Source of the DNA: Phytohabitans flavus
GTDB taxonomy: Bacteria; Actinomycetota; Actinomycetes; Mycobacteriales; Micromonosporaceae
Reading direction: 5' to 3'
NCBI RefSeq assembly: GCF_011764545.1
Contig: NZ_AP022870.1
Span: 8,872,001-8,936,000, forward strand
DNA: 64,000 nt
Of this stretch, positions 17,347 to 25,791 are shown one piece after another (the first letter of the stretch is position 1; the number at the start of each line of letters is the position of its first letter). A program made the translations under genes and the position numbers. Under the pieces are notes generated by a model, which was given only the letters and a program-made list of their open reading frames with translations, did no database searches and had not been told where the DNA came from.

Positions 17347-17477
17347 AAAGCCGGCGGCCATGGCCTTGATCGGCGTCGCTACGTGGAGTCCCCGGGGAAA
17401 CGTGGAGCGCAGCGGAGCGTTTTCTTGGGGGTGCTTTCCCGCAGCCTCAGCCTTCGCGGTTGGCAGGGCTCACCCCA

Positions 17478-17507
17478 GGAGGTCGCGGTCGGCCGACCGC
17501 GACCTCC
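17478..17507. repeat. Perfect 30-nt palindrome
   Basis: GGAGGTCGCGGTCGG is followed directly by its reverse complement, with no spacer. It is not found in the other islands. It may be a binding site or a cruciform. Confidence 0.6.
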
Positions 17508-17524
17508 GGTTCCGGTCTGAGGGA

Positions 17525-17655
17525 TCAAGCCCAGCCTTGACTTCGCTCGGGGGTTGGCGCATAGGCGACTCGGCAGGTCTGTGGCTGGGCGCGGTTACGC
17601 GCCCAGCTCGACAGCTCGCGGCGATGAGGAACCCCTTCAGGGGGTTGGGCTTGGA
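17525..17655. other. Nested hairpin segment
   Basis: CAAGCCCA (about 17526-17533) can pair with TGGGCTTG (17645-17652). Inside are CTGGGCGCG/CGCGCCCAG around GTTA (17585-17606) and AACCCC/GGGGTT around TTCA (17630-17646). This could be a structured RNA or a fossil mobile-element end; no family is recognised. Confidence 0.4.
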
Positions 17656-17663
17656 CCGCGGAC

Positions 17664-17761
17664 CTGGCAGCGGAGGTCGGGGATCTCGGCGAGCGCTAGC
17701 GAGCCGCCGGCCTGCGCGGTGCCCGCGGGAGCATACGGTCTGCGACTGACGCGGACCGGGG
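17664..17761 (+). repeat. C element, copy 1 (98 bp)
   Basis: Contains GAGCGCTAGCGAGCCGCCG, GGTGCCCGCGGGAGCAT and ends CTGACGCGGACCGGGG. The second copy is 38443-38540, also 98 bp, roughly 80 percent identical by eye and in the same order behind a B element. Confidence 0.75.
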
Positions 17762-17808
17762 AAATGCCATCTCAAGAAATTGAATGTGACCCCGAGCCCG
17801 AAAGAGGT

Positions 17809-19215
17809 CTAGGGCTTGGTGGGGGCGAACTCCTCGCTGGTGGGGTCGTGCTGCACCGCGCCCGGGCCCTGGGTGCGTACCTGGCGTGAGGGGTGCACAA
17901 GCCGCCACAGCGCGCCGGCGCAGCCGGTCACCACCGAGACGATCGCCACGAACGTCGTGAAGGAGAGCGCGTCGAACGTGCCCTCCACGACGATCGCCAC
18001 GATCTGCACGGTGATCAGGCAGCCACACAGGTGGCGGTCGGCTGGCTTCGTGGAGCGCCGGAACGCCATGATGGCCAGGACGATCGCGGTCAGGTGCAGG
18101 CCGGCGAGCGTGGCCACACCGACGATGCCGCCGCTGACCACGTGGCCCAGCCACTGGTTGTCGAGGAACGTGTAGACGCTGGGGATGAACGTCCCCTGCC
18201 CACGGCCGAACCACGGTCGCTGGCTGAAGAAGTAGCCGACGATCTCGTAGTCGTCCTTGCGTCCCTGGACGCTCGGGTCGTTGCCCCAGTTGGAGAAGAG
18301 CCCGGTCACCGAGCCGAGCAGGCCCGGCCGGACCACCGCGAGCGCCCCCATCAGCCCGAGGAACGGCAGCCCGAGGTTGTACCGCATCCGCCAGCTCCAG
18401 AACGGAACCATCACGACGAGCGTGACCAGCAGCGCGAGGGTCCCGGTGCGGGACACGGTCATCGGGATCGCGGCGAGGATCAGCACGGTGGCGACGGCGC
18501 TGGTCTGCCGTGCGAGGCCCTTTTCCGCGAATCGGGCCATGTGCACGCCGAACGGCAGGATCATGGCCATCAATGCGCCGAACTCGATGTAGTGCGCGGC
18601 CGTGCTCGCCACGCCGGAGCGGATCGATTCCGCCCCCGGGATGCCGCCGCCGTAGTTACTCAGGTTGACCAGGCCGGGCACCTTGATATACACGGTGAGG
18701 TCGATGCCCACAATGGACTGGGTGATGCCGATGAAGGCCATGCCGCCGGCCCCGAACACCATCGTCTGGATGACGGCGTCCAGCCGCTGCCGATTGGGCA
18801 CCCCGTCGGCGAACGCGACCATCGGGCCGAGAAAGGCGAGGCAGCCGAGAATTGCCCGGTCAGCGCCACTGGCCTCGATCGATGGCATAGAGCGGTAGAG
18901 CCCTGCGGCGTAGGAGATCATGAAGCTGGTCAGGTACGCGGCGACAGCCCAGCGCATCGGCTGCGGCCCGCGCGTGGCGAGCCGCGGGTGGGCACGGGCC
19001 AGCACCCACACCATGAAGAGCGCGAGGCCCATCAGCGTCGCTGGCCGCCCCAGGTCGCTGAACTGGGGCAGGACCAAGCCGGCCGGCAGCATCAGGGCGA
19101 GCAGCGCGAGCAGGCTGATCAGGAAGCTGACGTCGATCAGGTGCCGCCGCTGCCGCGACGTGTAAGTCCCGGTGTCGACCAGCGAGGGGTCGAGGTCGAC
19201 GGCGCTGAGGGTCAA
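17809..19215 (-). CDS. O-antigen ligase/Wzy-like polysaccharide polymerase
   Basis: A 468-residue protein with about 12 membrane helices. The large loop near residues 320-365 has GRKDDYEIVGYFFSQRPWFGRG, matching the Wzy_C/O-antigen ligase family, where Arg-rich loop residues handle lipid-linked glycans. The role is polymerisation or ligation of repeat units outside the membrane. The apparent TTG start (19215-19213) overlaps the stop of the Wzz-like gene as TTGA; a GTG a few codons on (VDLDPSLV) is an alternative. It follows the co-polymerase gene, the usual partner of a Wzy polymerase. Confidence 0.8.
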   Translation of the reverse strand: MTLSAVDLDPSLVDTGTYTSRQRRHLIDVSFLISLLALLALMLPAGLVLPQFSDLGRPATLMGLALFMVWVLARAHPRLATRGPQPMRWAVAAYLTSFMISYAAGLYRSMPSIEASGADRAILGCLAFLGPMVAFADGVPNRQRLDAVIQTMVFGAGGMAFIGITQSIVGIDLTVYIKVPGLVNLSNYGGGIPGAESIRSGVASTAAHYIEFGALMAMILPFGVHMARFAEKGLARQTSAVATVLILAAIPMTVSRTGTLALLVTLVVMVPFWSWRMRYNLGLPFLGLMGALAVVRPGLLGSVTGLFSNWGNDPSVQGRKDDYEIVGYFFSQRPWFGRGQGTFIPSVYTFLDNQWLGHVVSGGIVGVATLAGLHLTAIVLAIMAFRRSTKPADRHLCGCLITVQIVAIVVEGTFDALSFTTFVAIVSVVTGCAGALWRLVHPSRQVRTQGPGAVQHDPTSEEFAPTKP

Positions 19216-20378
19216 TTCGGCGAGGCCGGCGACGGTGGCCGCTGCCCGTCGTCACGCTCGGGCCTGACCCACCGCAGGCGGCCGAGCGGTAGGACCGTGG
19301 TCGCGTCCTCCGCGACAGGCAGGGAGCCGGAATCGGGCGCGTGACGGCTGCCGGACTGCTTGCCGTCGCCGTCCTCCGGCTGCTGCTGGCCGGACTCGCG
19401 GCGATTCCAATTTCCGATCCCGCTGATCACGATCGTCTGCTCGTCGTCGTCGCCGGTCGGCCGGCGGCCCCCACCGGAACCGGTCTCTCCGGGGTTGGGC
19501 TGCTGCCGGCCGGGCGGTGGTGCCGCTGCCTTGCTCTGCACCACGCGGCCCTTGCTCTTACCATTGCTGCCGTTGCCATTGGTGGACGGCGTGCCCTCGC
19601 CCTCCGGCCAGCCGACACCGGCCCGCGCTCGGGCCGTCTTGGAGACGCGCACCGGCTTGCCCGGGATGATCTGGGTCTCGCTGGACTGGGGCTGCTGCCC
19701 TGGCTGGTATCGCCGGGCCGGCACCGAGGCGGAGCCGGACGTACCGGCCGAACCCGCCCGCTTCCGCACCTCGCGGCGACGCAGGAGCGCGTCCAGCAGG
19801 AGCACGATCGAGAGCGTCAAGATCAGCCCGATCGCCGTCACGACGATGAGCGTCCGTTTCACATTCGACGTGACAACCTGGACGTTCTGCCCGGAGTCGA
19901 GCGCCTCCAGCGTGATCGCCTCGCCACCCTCCACACCATACGGAGACTGGAGCCGCTCGAGCTGGGCGGTGAGCGCGTCGATCAGCCGGGCGAGGGTCGC
20001 CTTGGCGAGCTGCTCCGAGCTGGCCACGACCTCGATCTCCACGATGGGCAGCTGCGTGCCACCGATCGAGGCGACCCACTCCTCGGAGAGGCCCTCGCTG
20101 CTGAGCTCGCGCTTGATGTCCGCCCGCGCCGAGTAGATCACGAGCGCGTCGGCGAGCGAGTAAACATTCCAAGGGCTGACCGTCGTCGTGGTCGGCGCCT
20201 TCTTCGGATCGACGGCCTTCTGCGTGCTGGGCGGCAGCAGGGTCACGTGCCCTGTCGTCTTGTAGTCCGGCTTGACGCTGGAGGAGACGAAGTAGGCCAT
20301 GACCAGGGTCAACACCAGAAGGGGCAGCGCCACCCACTTGTGGCGCCACAACACCTTTGTGACATCCCAGAGATCCAT
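19212..20378 (-). CDS. Wzz-like polysaccharide co-polymerase (chain-length determinant)
   Basis: A 388-residue protein with the Wzz layout: helix 1 at residues 15-34, an extracytoplasmic domain (35-175) with a coiled segment (ASSEQLAKATLARLIDALTAQLERL) and helix 2 at 176-199. The C-terminal 190 residues are an unusual disordered tail rich in Gln, Gly, Pro, Ser and Asn. There is no Walker kinase domain, so a separate tyrosine kinase would be needed if it is phospho-controlled. GGAAGGA lies before the ATG at 20378; the frame is open upstream, but that sequence does not resemble the family. It controls glycan length with the polymerase encoded next. Confidence 0.82.
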   Translation of the reverse strand: MDLWDVTKVLWRHKWVALPLLVLTLVMAYFVSSSVKPDYKTTGHVTLLPPSTQKAVDPKKAPTTTTVSPWNVYSLADALVIYSARADIKRELSSEGLSEEWVASIGGTQLPIVEIEVVASSEQLAKATLARLIDALTAQLERLQSPYGVEGGEAITLEALDSGQNVQVVTSNVKRTLIVVTAIGLILTLSIVLLLDALLRRREVRKRAGSAGTSGSASVPARRYQPGQQPQSSETQIIPGKPVRVSKTARARAGVGWPEGEGTPSTNGNGSNGKSKGRVVQSKAAAPPPGRQQPNPGETGSGGGRRPTGDDDEQTIVISGIGNWNRRESGQQQPEDGDGKQSGSRHAPDSGSLPVAEDATTVLPLGRLRWVRPERDDGQRPPSPASPN

Positions 20379-20641
20379 TTGATCCTTCCACGGCCCGCGT
20401 CCATGAAGAGTGTGACCTGCCCACCCGAGCCTGGCAACGCCACCAAAAGCCGAGGAACGGCGCTGAATGGCCTGGAAACGGGCTACGCAGCGCCAGGTTT
20501 TCCCCTGAAGAGCAGGCATTGTCGCAAACCCGACGGAGGATTGTGGTACCCGACGCGCCCGGCAGAATTGCGGCGACACGCCCGGCCGGCGGGTCACCGT
20601 AGTCCAGCACCGCCAAGCTGCCAGCAGCCGGAAGGATCTCG
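20379..20641. promoter_or_regulatory. Divergent promoter region, wzz-like / glycosyltransferase
   Basis: 263 bases between divergent starts with no supported gene. No clear hexamer pair stands out. Confidence 0.4.
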
Positions 20642-21775
20642 ATGCGCATCGGGTTCGCGTGCCTGTGGGATCGCCACGCACCGTCCACCTGGTCTCACAC
20701 ACCGTGGCACCTGCGCGCGGCGATGCGCCGGATCGCCGAGGTACAGGACGTGGGCGTCACGCTCAACCGGGCCACCCGTGGCGCCCTGGCCGCCATGCAC
20801 CTGCGCTACCGGGACGGGCGGCTGGGCACGATGTGGGAGCAGGCGCGGATGACCGACGCGTACTGCCAGCGCCAGATCGAGCGGGCCGCGGCCCGGGGCC
20901 GGTGCGAGGCGGTCCTGGAGATCCAGGACCTGGCGCCGCTTGACCGGCCGTTCTTTGTGTACCAGGACATGACGTTCGACGCGCTCATCAAGCTGCTCGA
21001 AGCGGGCGCGCCGATCTTCCGTGAGCTCTCGCTGGACGAGCTGCGCCGCCGCCGGGAGCGCCAGCACCGGGTGTACGAGCGGGTGACCGGCGTCTTCGCG
21101 ATGAGCCACTGGCTCGCGCGCAGCCTCGTCGAGGACACCGGGCTGCCGCCGGAGAAGGTGCACGTGCTCCACCCTGGCCTGCACCTGGACGCGAGCGCCG
21201 CGGACAGCCGCCCGCCCGCGCCGGAAGGGCCGCGCCGGCGGCTGCTGTTCGTCGGCCGTACCTTCGAGGGCAAGGGCGCCGACCTCGTGCTCGCCGCGCT
21301 GGAGATCCTGCGCCGCGACGTCGACCCGGGCATCACGCTGACGATGGTCGGCCCGCGCGAGTGGCCGCTGGCCGGCGGGCCGCCGGAGGGCGTCGACTTC
21401 CGGGGGTCGCTGCCGCTGCGCGAGGTGGCCGCGCTGTACGACCACCACGACCTTTTCGTGCTGCCGACCCGGATCGAGGGCTTCGGCCTGGTGTTCGCCG
21501 AGGCGCTCGCCCGCGGCCTGCCGTGCGTGGGCCGGGACGCGTTCGCGATGCCCGAGATGATCAAGCCGGGGGTCAACGGCGCGCTGCTGTCCAGGGACGA
21601 CCCGGCGGAGCTCGCCACGCTCGTCGCCGGGGTGCTCGCCGACGAGTCGATCTACGAGAAGACCCGCGCCGGCATGGCCGACATCCGTGCGTGGTTCTCC
21701 TGGGATCGCGCCGCGGCCGAGGCGGTACGGGCCATCGAGGCAGCCGTGGGAGACGAACGGCCGGCCGCCATATAG
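20642..21775 (+). CDS. Family 4 glycosyltransferase
   Basis: A 377-residue GT-B enzyme. The N-terminal half starts MRIGFACLWDRHAP and the C-terminal half carries LLFVGRTFEGKGADLVLAAL and the nucleotide-sugar motif EGFGLVFAEALARG (E-x7-E). It likely adds a sugar to a polyprenyl-linked intermediate in the cytosol. GGAAGGA at about 20629 supports the ATG at 20642. It starts a plus-strand run of sugar-transfer genes that is divergent from the polymerase pair. Confidence 0.85.
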   Translation: MRIGFACLWDRHAPSTWSHTPWHLRAAMRRIAEVQDVGVTLNRATRGALAAMHLRYRDGRLGTMWEQARMTDAYCQRQIERAAARGRCEAVLEIQDLAPLDRPFFVYQDMTFDALIKLLEAGAPIFRELSLDELRRRRERQHRVYERVTGVFAMSHWLARSLVEDTGLPPEKVHVLHPGLHLDASAADSRPPAPEGPRRRLLFVGRTFEGKGADLVLAALEILRRDVDPGITLTMVGPREWPLAGGPPEGVDFRGSLPLREVAALYDHHDLFVLPTRIEGFGLVFAEALARGLPCVGRDAFAMPEMIKPGVNGALLSRDDPAELATLVAGVLADESIYEKTRAGMADIRAWFSWDRAAAEAVRAIEAAVGDERPAAI

Positions 21776-21983
21776 TGCTCGCGCATACCCCTCTCCACCG
21801 AACGGCCCGGCTGGTGTCACCCCTGCGGGAGTTCTGTGTAAGCAAGGCGACAAACCAACTGCGCGCCCGCTGCCGGTGCAGGAGACTTGCCGGGCGCACG
21901 CTCGAAACACGTTCCCTGCCGACGAGATCAGGTGCTCTCCTCCACCTCGCCGTCGGCCGGCCCTTACCGCGAGGTGAGCCGCG

Positions 21984-23327
21984 TTGACCGCTGATCAGTC
22001 CCGACCGCTGCGCCGTGCGCGGCGCCGACACGTCACGATCCTGATCGCCAACCTGCCGGCCGAGCGCGATCGCCGGGTCATCCGGGAGTGCCTGACACTG
22101 GAGGAGAACGGGTACGAGGTAACGGTCATCGCGCCCCGGGGCAATCCCGACCTTCGCGTGCTGCCCGGTAGCCGCAACACGCGGCTGAAGCCGTACCCGG
22201 TGTATCTCAACGGTTCCGGCGTGCTCACGTTCGCGGCCGAGTTTCTCTGGTCGTTCTTTTGCATCGCCTTCCGCCTCCTCGGCGAGGTGCTGAGCGGCCG
22301 GGCGCACGCCGTGCAGGTGTGCAACCCGCCAGACGTGTACTGGCCGCTGGCGCTCTTCGTCCGTGCGCTGGGCCGGCCGTGGGTCTTCGACCACCACGAT
22401 CTGTCGCCGGAGGTGTACGCGACACGCAGCGACGACGCGCCCAACCCGGTGGTGTTCCGGACACTGACCGCGATGGAGTGGCTGACGCTGCGCACGGCTT
22501 CGGCGGTGGTCGCCACCAACGAGTCGTTCCGGGAGAACGCGTTGCGGCGCGGCGTGTCGCCGGCGAAGGTGACGGTCGTGCGCAACGGTCCGTCGGCCCG
22601 GGAGATCGCGCCCACCGCGCCGGTCACCGCCGCGGACGGCATGCACCGCATCGTGTACCTAGGGGTGCTCGGCAAGCAGGACAACGTCGCCGCCGTCGTG
22701 TACACGGCGGAGGAGCTGACCCGCCGCCGCCCGGCCCGCGACTGGCGGGTGGTCATCGCGGGCGACGGCGAGACGCTCGAGGAGCTGAAGGAGCTGGCGG
22801 TCGCGCGGGGTGTGGCCGACCGGGTGGAGTTCACCGGGTGGCTCAATGGCGAGGAGGTCGACGCGCTGCTCCAGACGGCGACCGTCGGCGTGCAGCCCGA
22901 CCTGCCGACCCGGATGAACCACCTGTCCACGATGGCCAAGAGCGTCGAGTACGTGAGCCGGGGCGTCCCGGTCGTCGCCGTGGACCTGATCGAGACCCGC
23001 CGTACGGCCGGCGACGCCGCGGCGTACGTCGAGACCGGCGCGCCCGCCGAGTTCGCCGCCGCGATCGACGCGCTGCTCGACGACCCGGAGCGGCGGGAAG
23101 CGATGGCCAAGATCGCGCTCGACCGGTTCGACACCGAGCTGTCGTGGGAGCACCAGAGCGTGCGGTACGCGGCGATGTGGCACCGCCTCTTTCGGGGCCG
23201 GCGGGCCCAGGCTGACGGCGAGACGGCCCCGGACGCGATACCCGTACCACGCCGGGGCCCGGCGCCGCGCCACGCGGCGGCCGAGGGGACCACGCCGGCA
23301 CTGACCCGCCCGGAGTCCAACCAATGA
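21984..23327 (+). CDS. Family 4 glycosyltransferase (WbuB-like)
   Basis: A 447-residue GT-B glycosyltransferase. VTILIANLPAERDRRVIREC and VCNPPDVYWPLALF belong to the acceptor domain; HHDLSPEVYATR is typical of WbuB-type enzymes. VYLGVLGKQDNVAAVV and the donor-site region AKSVEYVSRGVPVVAVDL follow. The E-x7-E motif is degenerate. The C-terminal 45 residues are a disordered Pro/Arg-rich tail. A TTG at 21984 behind GAGGTGA is the best start. The stop overlaps the next start (ATGA). Confidence 0.83.
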   Translation: MTADQSRPLRRARRRHVTILIANLPAERDRRVIRECLTLEENGYEVTVIAPRGNPDLRVLPGSRNTRLKPYPVYLNGSGVLTFAAEFLWSFFCIAFRLLGEVLSGRAHAVQVCNPPDVYWPLALFVRALGRPWVFDHHDLSPEVYATRSDDAPNPVVFRTLTAMEWLTLRTASAVVATNESFRENALRRGVSPAKVTVVRNGPSAREIAPTAPVTAADGMHRIVYLGVLGKQDNVAAVVYTAEELTRRRPARDWRVVIAGDGETLEELKELAVARGVADRVEFTGWLNGEEVDALLQTATVGVQPDLPTRMNHLSTMAKSVEYVSRGVPVVAVDLIETRRTAGDAAAYVETGAPAEFAAAIDALLDDPERREAMAKIALDRFDTELSWEHQSVRYAAMWHRLFRGRRAQADGETAPDAIPVPRRGPAPRHAAAEGTTPALTRPESNQ

Positions 23328-24143
23328 CCGTGAGCGTCGTGATCGCCGCGCACAATGAGTCGGCGGTGATCAGTCGGTGCCTGTCCGCGCTCCGCGAGGG
23401 CGGTGCGGACCTGGACATCACCGTGGTCACCAACGGTTGTACCGACGACACCGCCGAAGTCGCCCGCCAGCACGCCGGCGTCCGCGTCGTCGAGCTGGCC
23501 GAGGCGGGCAAGGCCGGCGCGCTCAACGCCGGCGACGCGGTGGCGGCGAGCTTCCCCCGGGTGTACCTCGACGCCGACATGACGCTTACCGGAGCCCAGA
23601 TCCACGTGATCGTGGGGGCGCTCGACATGCCGGGCGTGCTGGCGTCGACGGCGGTACGGCGCATGGTCACCCGTGGCTCGGCGGTACCGGTCAAGGGCTA
23701 CTACGCCATCAACAACCGGCTGCCGCTCTTCCGCAACGCGCTCTTCGGGCGGGGCGTGATCGCACTCTCCAAGGAGGGGCGCGACCGCTTCGAGAGCTTC
23801 CCCGGGGTGATCGCCGACGACCTGTTCCTCGACTCGCTCTTCGCCCCGGCGAAAAGCGCGAGGTGCCGGCGGTGGTCTCCCGGGTCGCCGCGCCGCGCCA
23901 CACCCGCGACCTGGTCCGCCGGCTGGCCCGGGTGCGCGCCGGCAACCGCGCCCTGCGCAACGAGTCCGCCGGCACCCGTTCGGCCGAAAACTCGTCCTGG
24001 CTGCGCGACGTGGCCCTGCCGCGCCCGTGGCTGGCCCGGCGGCGGTCTGCTACGTCGCGATCACCGCGGCGGCCGAGATGCGCGCGCGGCGGGCCACCGG
24101 CTGGGGCCGCGACGAGTCGTCCCGGCAGGCGGTCGCCGGATGA
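23324..24143 (+). pseudogene. Family 2 glycosyltransferase, two frameshifts
   Basis: The first 175 residues are a normal GT2 domain (SVVIAAHNESAVI, VVTNGCTDDTAEVA, LDADMTLTG with the DxD motif, RNALFGRGVIALSKEG). At about 23850 the frame breaks inside CCCCGG; the natural continuation (GEKREVPAVVSRV ... ENSSWLRDVALPRPWLA) is in another frame. A second break near 24035 leads to AVCYVAITAAAEMRARRATG and a stop at 24141-24143. Each break is repaired by adding one base. The repaired protein is about 273 residues and its stop overlaps the next ATG as ATGA, which supports an intact gene in the organism. Confidence 0.78.
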
Positions 24144-25111
24144 CGCCGACCGTGAGCGTGCTGATGGTCTCGTACCGCACGCGCGACCTGACCGTGCGCG
24201 CCCTGTCCGCGCTGCGCGAGTCCTGCCCGGGCACGACGTTCGAGACGATCGTGGTCGACAACGCCTCCGGCGACGGCTCGGCCGACGCGATCCGGGCCGC
24301 CGTCCCCACGGCGACCGTCGAGGAACTGCCGGAAAACGTGGGCTTCGGCCGCGCGATGAACCGCGCCGCCCAGCACGCCCGCGGCGACTGGCTGCTGCTG
24401 GTCAACCCGGATACCGAGCCGGACGGCGATGTGGTGAGCGCGCTGGTCGCGTACGCGACGGCACACCCCGAGCACGGCATCTACACGGGCCGCACGCTGC
24501 ATCCGGACGGCACCGACGACATGCGCTCCTGCTTCGCGCTGCCCACCCTGCGGCAGTACGTGGCGTTCGCGCTGGGCCTCTCCACGCTGGGCCGCCGCTT
24601 CCGCCGCCTGGGGCCGCTGTTCAACCCCGAGGAGCTTCCCGGGTACGACCGGACCACCGCCCGCGAGGTCCCGGCGGTCTCCGGTTGCCTGATGCTGATC
24701 CGGCGCGACCTGTTCACCGCGCTGGGCGGCTTCACGCCCGACTACTTCATGTACAGCGAGGACATCGACCTCTGCGTCCGCGCCCGCGAGCGCGGCGCCC
24801 GGCCGGTGCTGGTGCCCGAGGCCCGGCTGCTCCACCTGGGCGGCGCCTCGGCCGGCACGAGCTCTCGCAAAATCGTGATGCTGCTGCGCGGCAAGTGCAC
24901 CTTCGTCCGGCTCCGCTGGACCCCGGGCCGCGCCGCCACCGCACGGACGCTCATCGCCGCCGGCGTGGGCCTGCGCGGCGGCCTGGCCGCGATGCTGGGC
25001 CGCAAGAGCCCGTGGCGCGAGGTCTGGAGCGCGCGCCGCGTCTGGCTGGCCGGCTGGCCCGCCCAGGCGACCGAGCCGGCCCTGACCCGCGACTCAGCCC
25101 CGACAGCCTGA
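24140..25111 (+). CDS. Family 2 glycosyltransferase (rhamnosyltransferase-like)
   Basis: A 323-residue GT2 protein of the rhamnosyl/galactofuranosyl type. SVLMVSYRTRDLTVRALSAL starts the nucleotide fold, VVDNASGDGSAD and NVGFGRAMNRA follow, LLLVNPDTEPD holds the metal-binding Asp residues, and GCLMLIRRDLF with YFMYSEDIDLC is the acceptor-site region. It probably adds a deoxysugar to the repeat unit. It is translationally coupled to the upstream GT2 gene and is the last gene before repeat island 2. Confidence 0.88.
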   Translation: MTPTVSVLMVSYRTRDLTVRALSALRESCPGTTFETIVVDNASGDGSADAIRAAVPTATVEELPENVGFGRAMNRAAQHARGDWLLLVNPDTEPDGDVVSALVAYATAHPEHGIYTGRTLHPDGTDDMRSCFALPTLRQYVAFALGLSTLGRRFRRLGPLFNPEELPGYDRTTAREVPAVSGCLMLIRRDLFTALGGFTPDYFMYSEDIDLCVRARERGARPVLVPEARLLHLGGASAGTSSRKIVMLLRGKCTFVRLRWTPGRAATARTLIAAGVGLRGGLAAMLGRKSPWREVWSARRVWLAGWPAQATEPALTRDSAPTA

Positions 25112-25166
25112 CCGCGCCTTCGGCGCTCGATGTCAGGGTCCTGTTCCCATTCCAAGAGACAGACCT

Positions 25167-25233
25167 GGGCTACCGCGATGTCCGCCGGGCTCCAGACCGC
25201 TGCTCCCGCGGCCTCACCCTCCGCGCTTCACAA
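25167..25233 (+). repeat. A element, copy 2
   Basis: Begins GGGCTACCGCGATGTCCGCC and contains GCTGCTCCCGCGGCCTCACC. The upstream bases AAGAGACAGAC are shared with copy 4 at 37374. Confidence 0.8.
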
Positions 25234-25269
25234 CCCGCCAACGCACCCTGCGGCAGACCAGAGAACGCT

Positions 25270-25317
25270 GGATCTAGTCGACTTTCTGCCGTCAGGACGA
25301 CCAAAAGTCGACTAGAT
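25270..25317. repeat. Hairpin with perfect 15-bp arms
   Basis: GATCTAGTCGACTTT (25270-25284) pairs with 25303-25317 across an 18-nt loop. It lies just downstream of the GT2 gene and could act as a bidirectional terminator. Confidence 0.65.
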
Positions 25318-25381
25318 CTCCCGGGCTTGGCCACAACGGCACCCGGACGCGGTCCCCTGGCGCGTCTTGACTGCTTGTTTC

Positions 25382-25488
25382 CCTTGATCGGTGGGTGCTC
25401 TGGTCGTCCGTGGCGAAAAATTGCCCTTCCAGGGGCAATTCCTCGCCACGGACGCAGCGTTACACGACTCAGCCTGCGTCGATCAAGG
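25382..25488. repeat. B element, copy 2 (107 bp)
   Basis: Ends CCTTGATCGGT and GTCGATCAAGG. The core hairpin 25405-25454 has the same geometry as copy 1 but carries two mismatches and one G-T pair. Confidence 0.78.
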
Positions 25489-25550
25489 AAATCCGCGGCC
25501 GTAGGCCATGATCGGCGTCTTTGCGCGGGCCACGCCGGCCTCGGGTTGGC

Positions 25551-25622
25551 TTGTGAACCGCGGAGGGTGAGGCCGCGGGAGCAGCGGTCCGGACCACCGC
25601 GGACATCGCGGTAGCTCAAATC
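25551..25622 (-). repeat. A element, copy 3
   Basis: Reverse-strand copy; on its own strand it reads GAGCTACCGCGATGTCCGCG and then CCGCTGCTCCCGCGGCCTC. Confidence 0.8.
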
Positions 25623-25685
25623 TCGATCCTGTAGCCACATTGTGGGCAGAGCTCATGACGCCGACTCCGAAAGGGTCTCTAGATA

Positions 25686-25791
25686 CCTTGATCGGTCAGT
25701 GGCTGCGGCGTCCGTCGCGAGAATTTCCCCTGGAGGGGCGCTTTTTCGCCACGGACGCAGAGGCGGCACTCCACGACCAGGCCGATCAAGG
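25686..25791. repeat. B element, copy 3 (106 bp)
   Basis: Exact inverted ends CCTTGATCGGT and GCCGATCAAGG. The core hairpin 25709-25757 is less perfect than in copies 1 and 4. Confidence 0.75.

Larger units (their letters stand above)
16976..17808. other. Repeat island 1 (non-coding)
   Basis: 833 bases with no credible gene. In order: A element (17017-17086), 42-bp short element (17157-17198), 107-bp B element with a 24-bp-arm hairpin (17240-17346), an isolated CCTTGATCGG site (17364-17373), a 30-nt palindrome (17478-17507), nested hairpins (17525-17655) and a C element (17664-17761). Open frames across it are low-complexity and match no family. Confidence 0.8.

Noticed and set aside
17157..17373. 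CCTTGATCGG array as replication-origin iterons
   Set aside because: No dnaA-type boxes, AT-rich unwinding region or replication gene is near, and arrays recur in several gaps.
17470..17775. Open frames of about 100 residues across island 1
   Set aside because: They are biased Arg/Pro/Ser-rich translations of repeats, with no ribosome site or family match.
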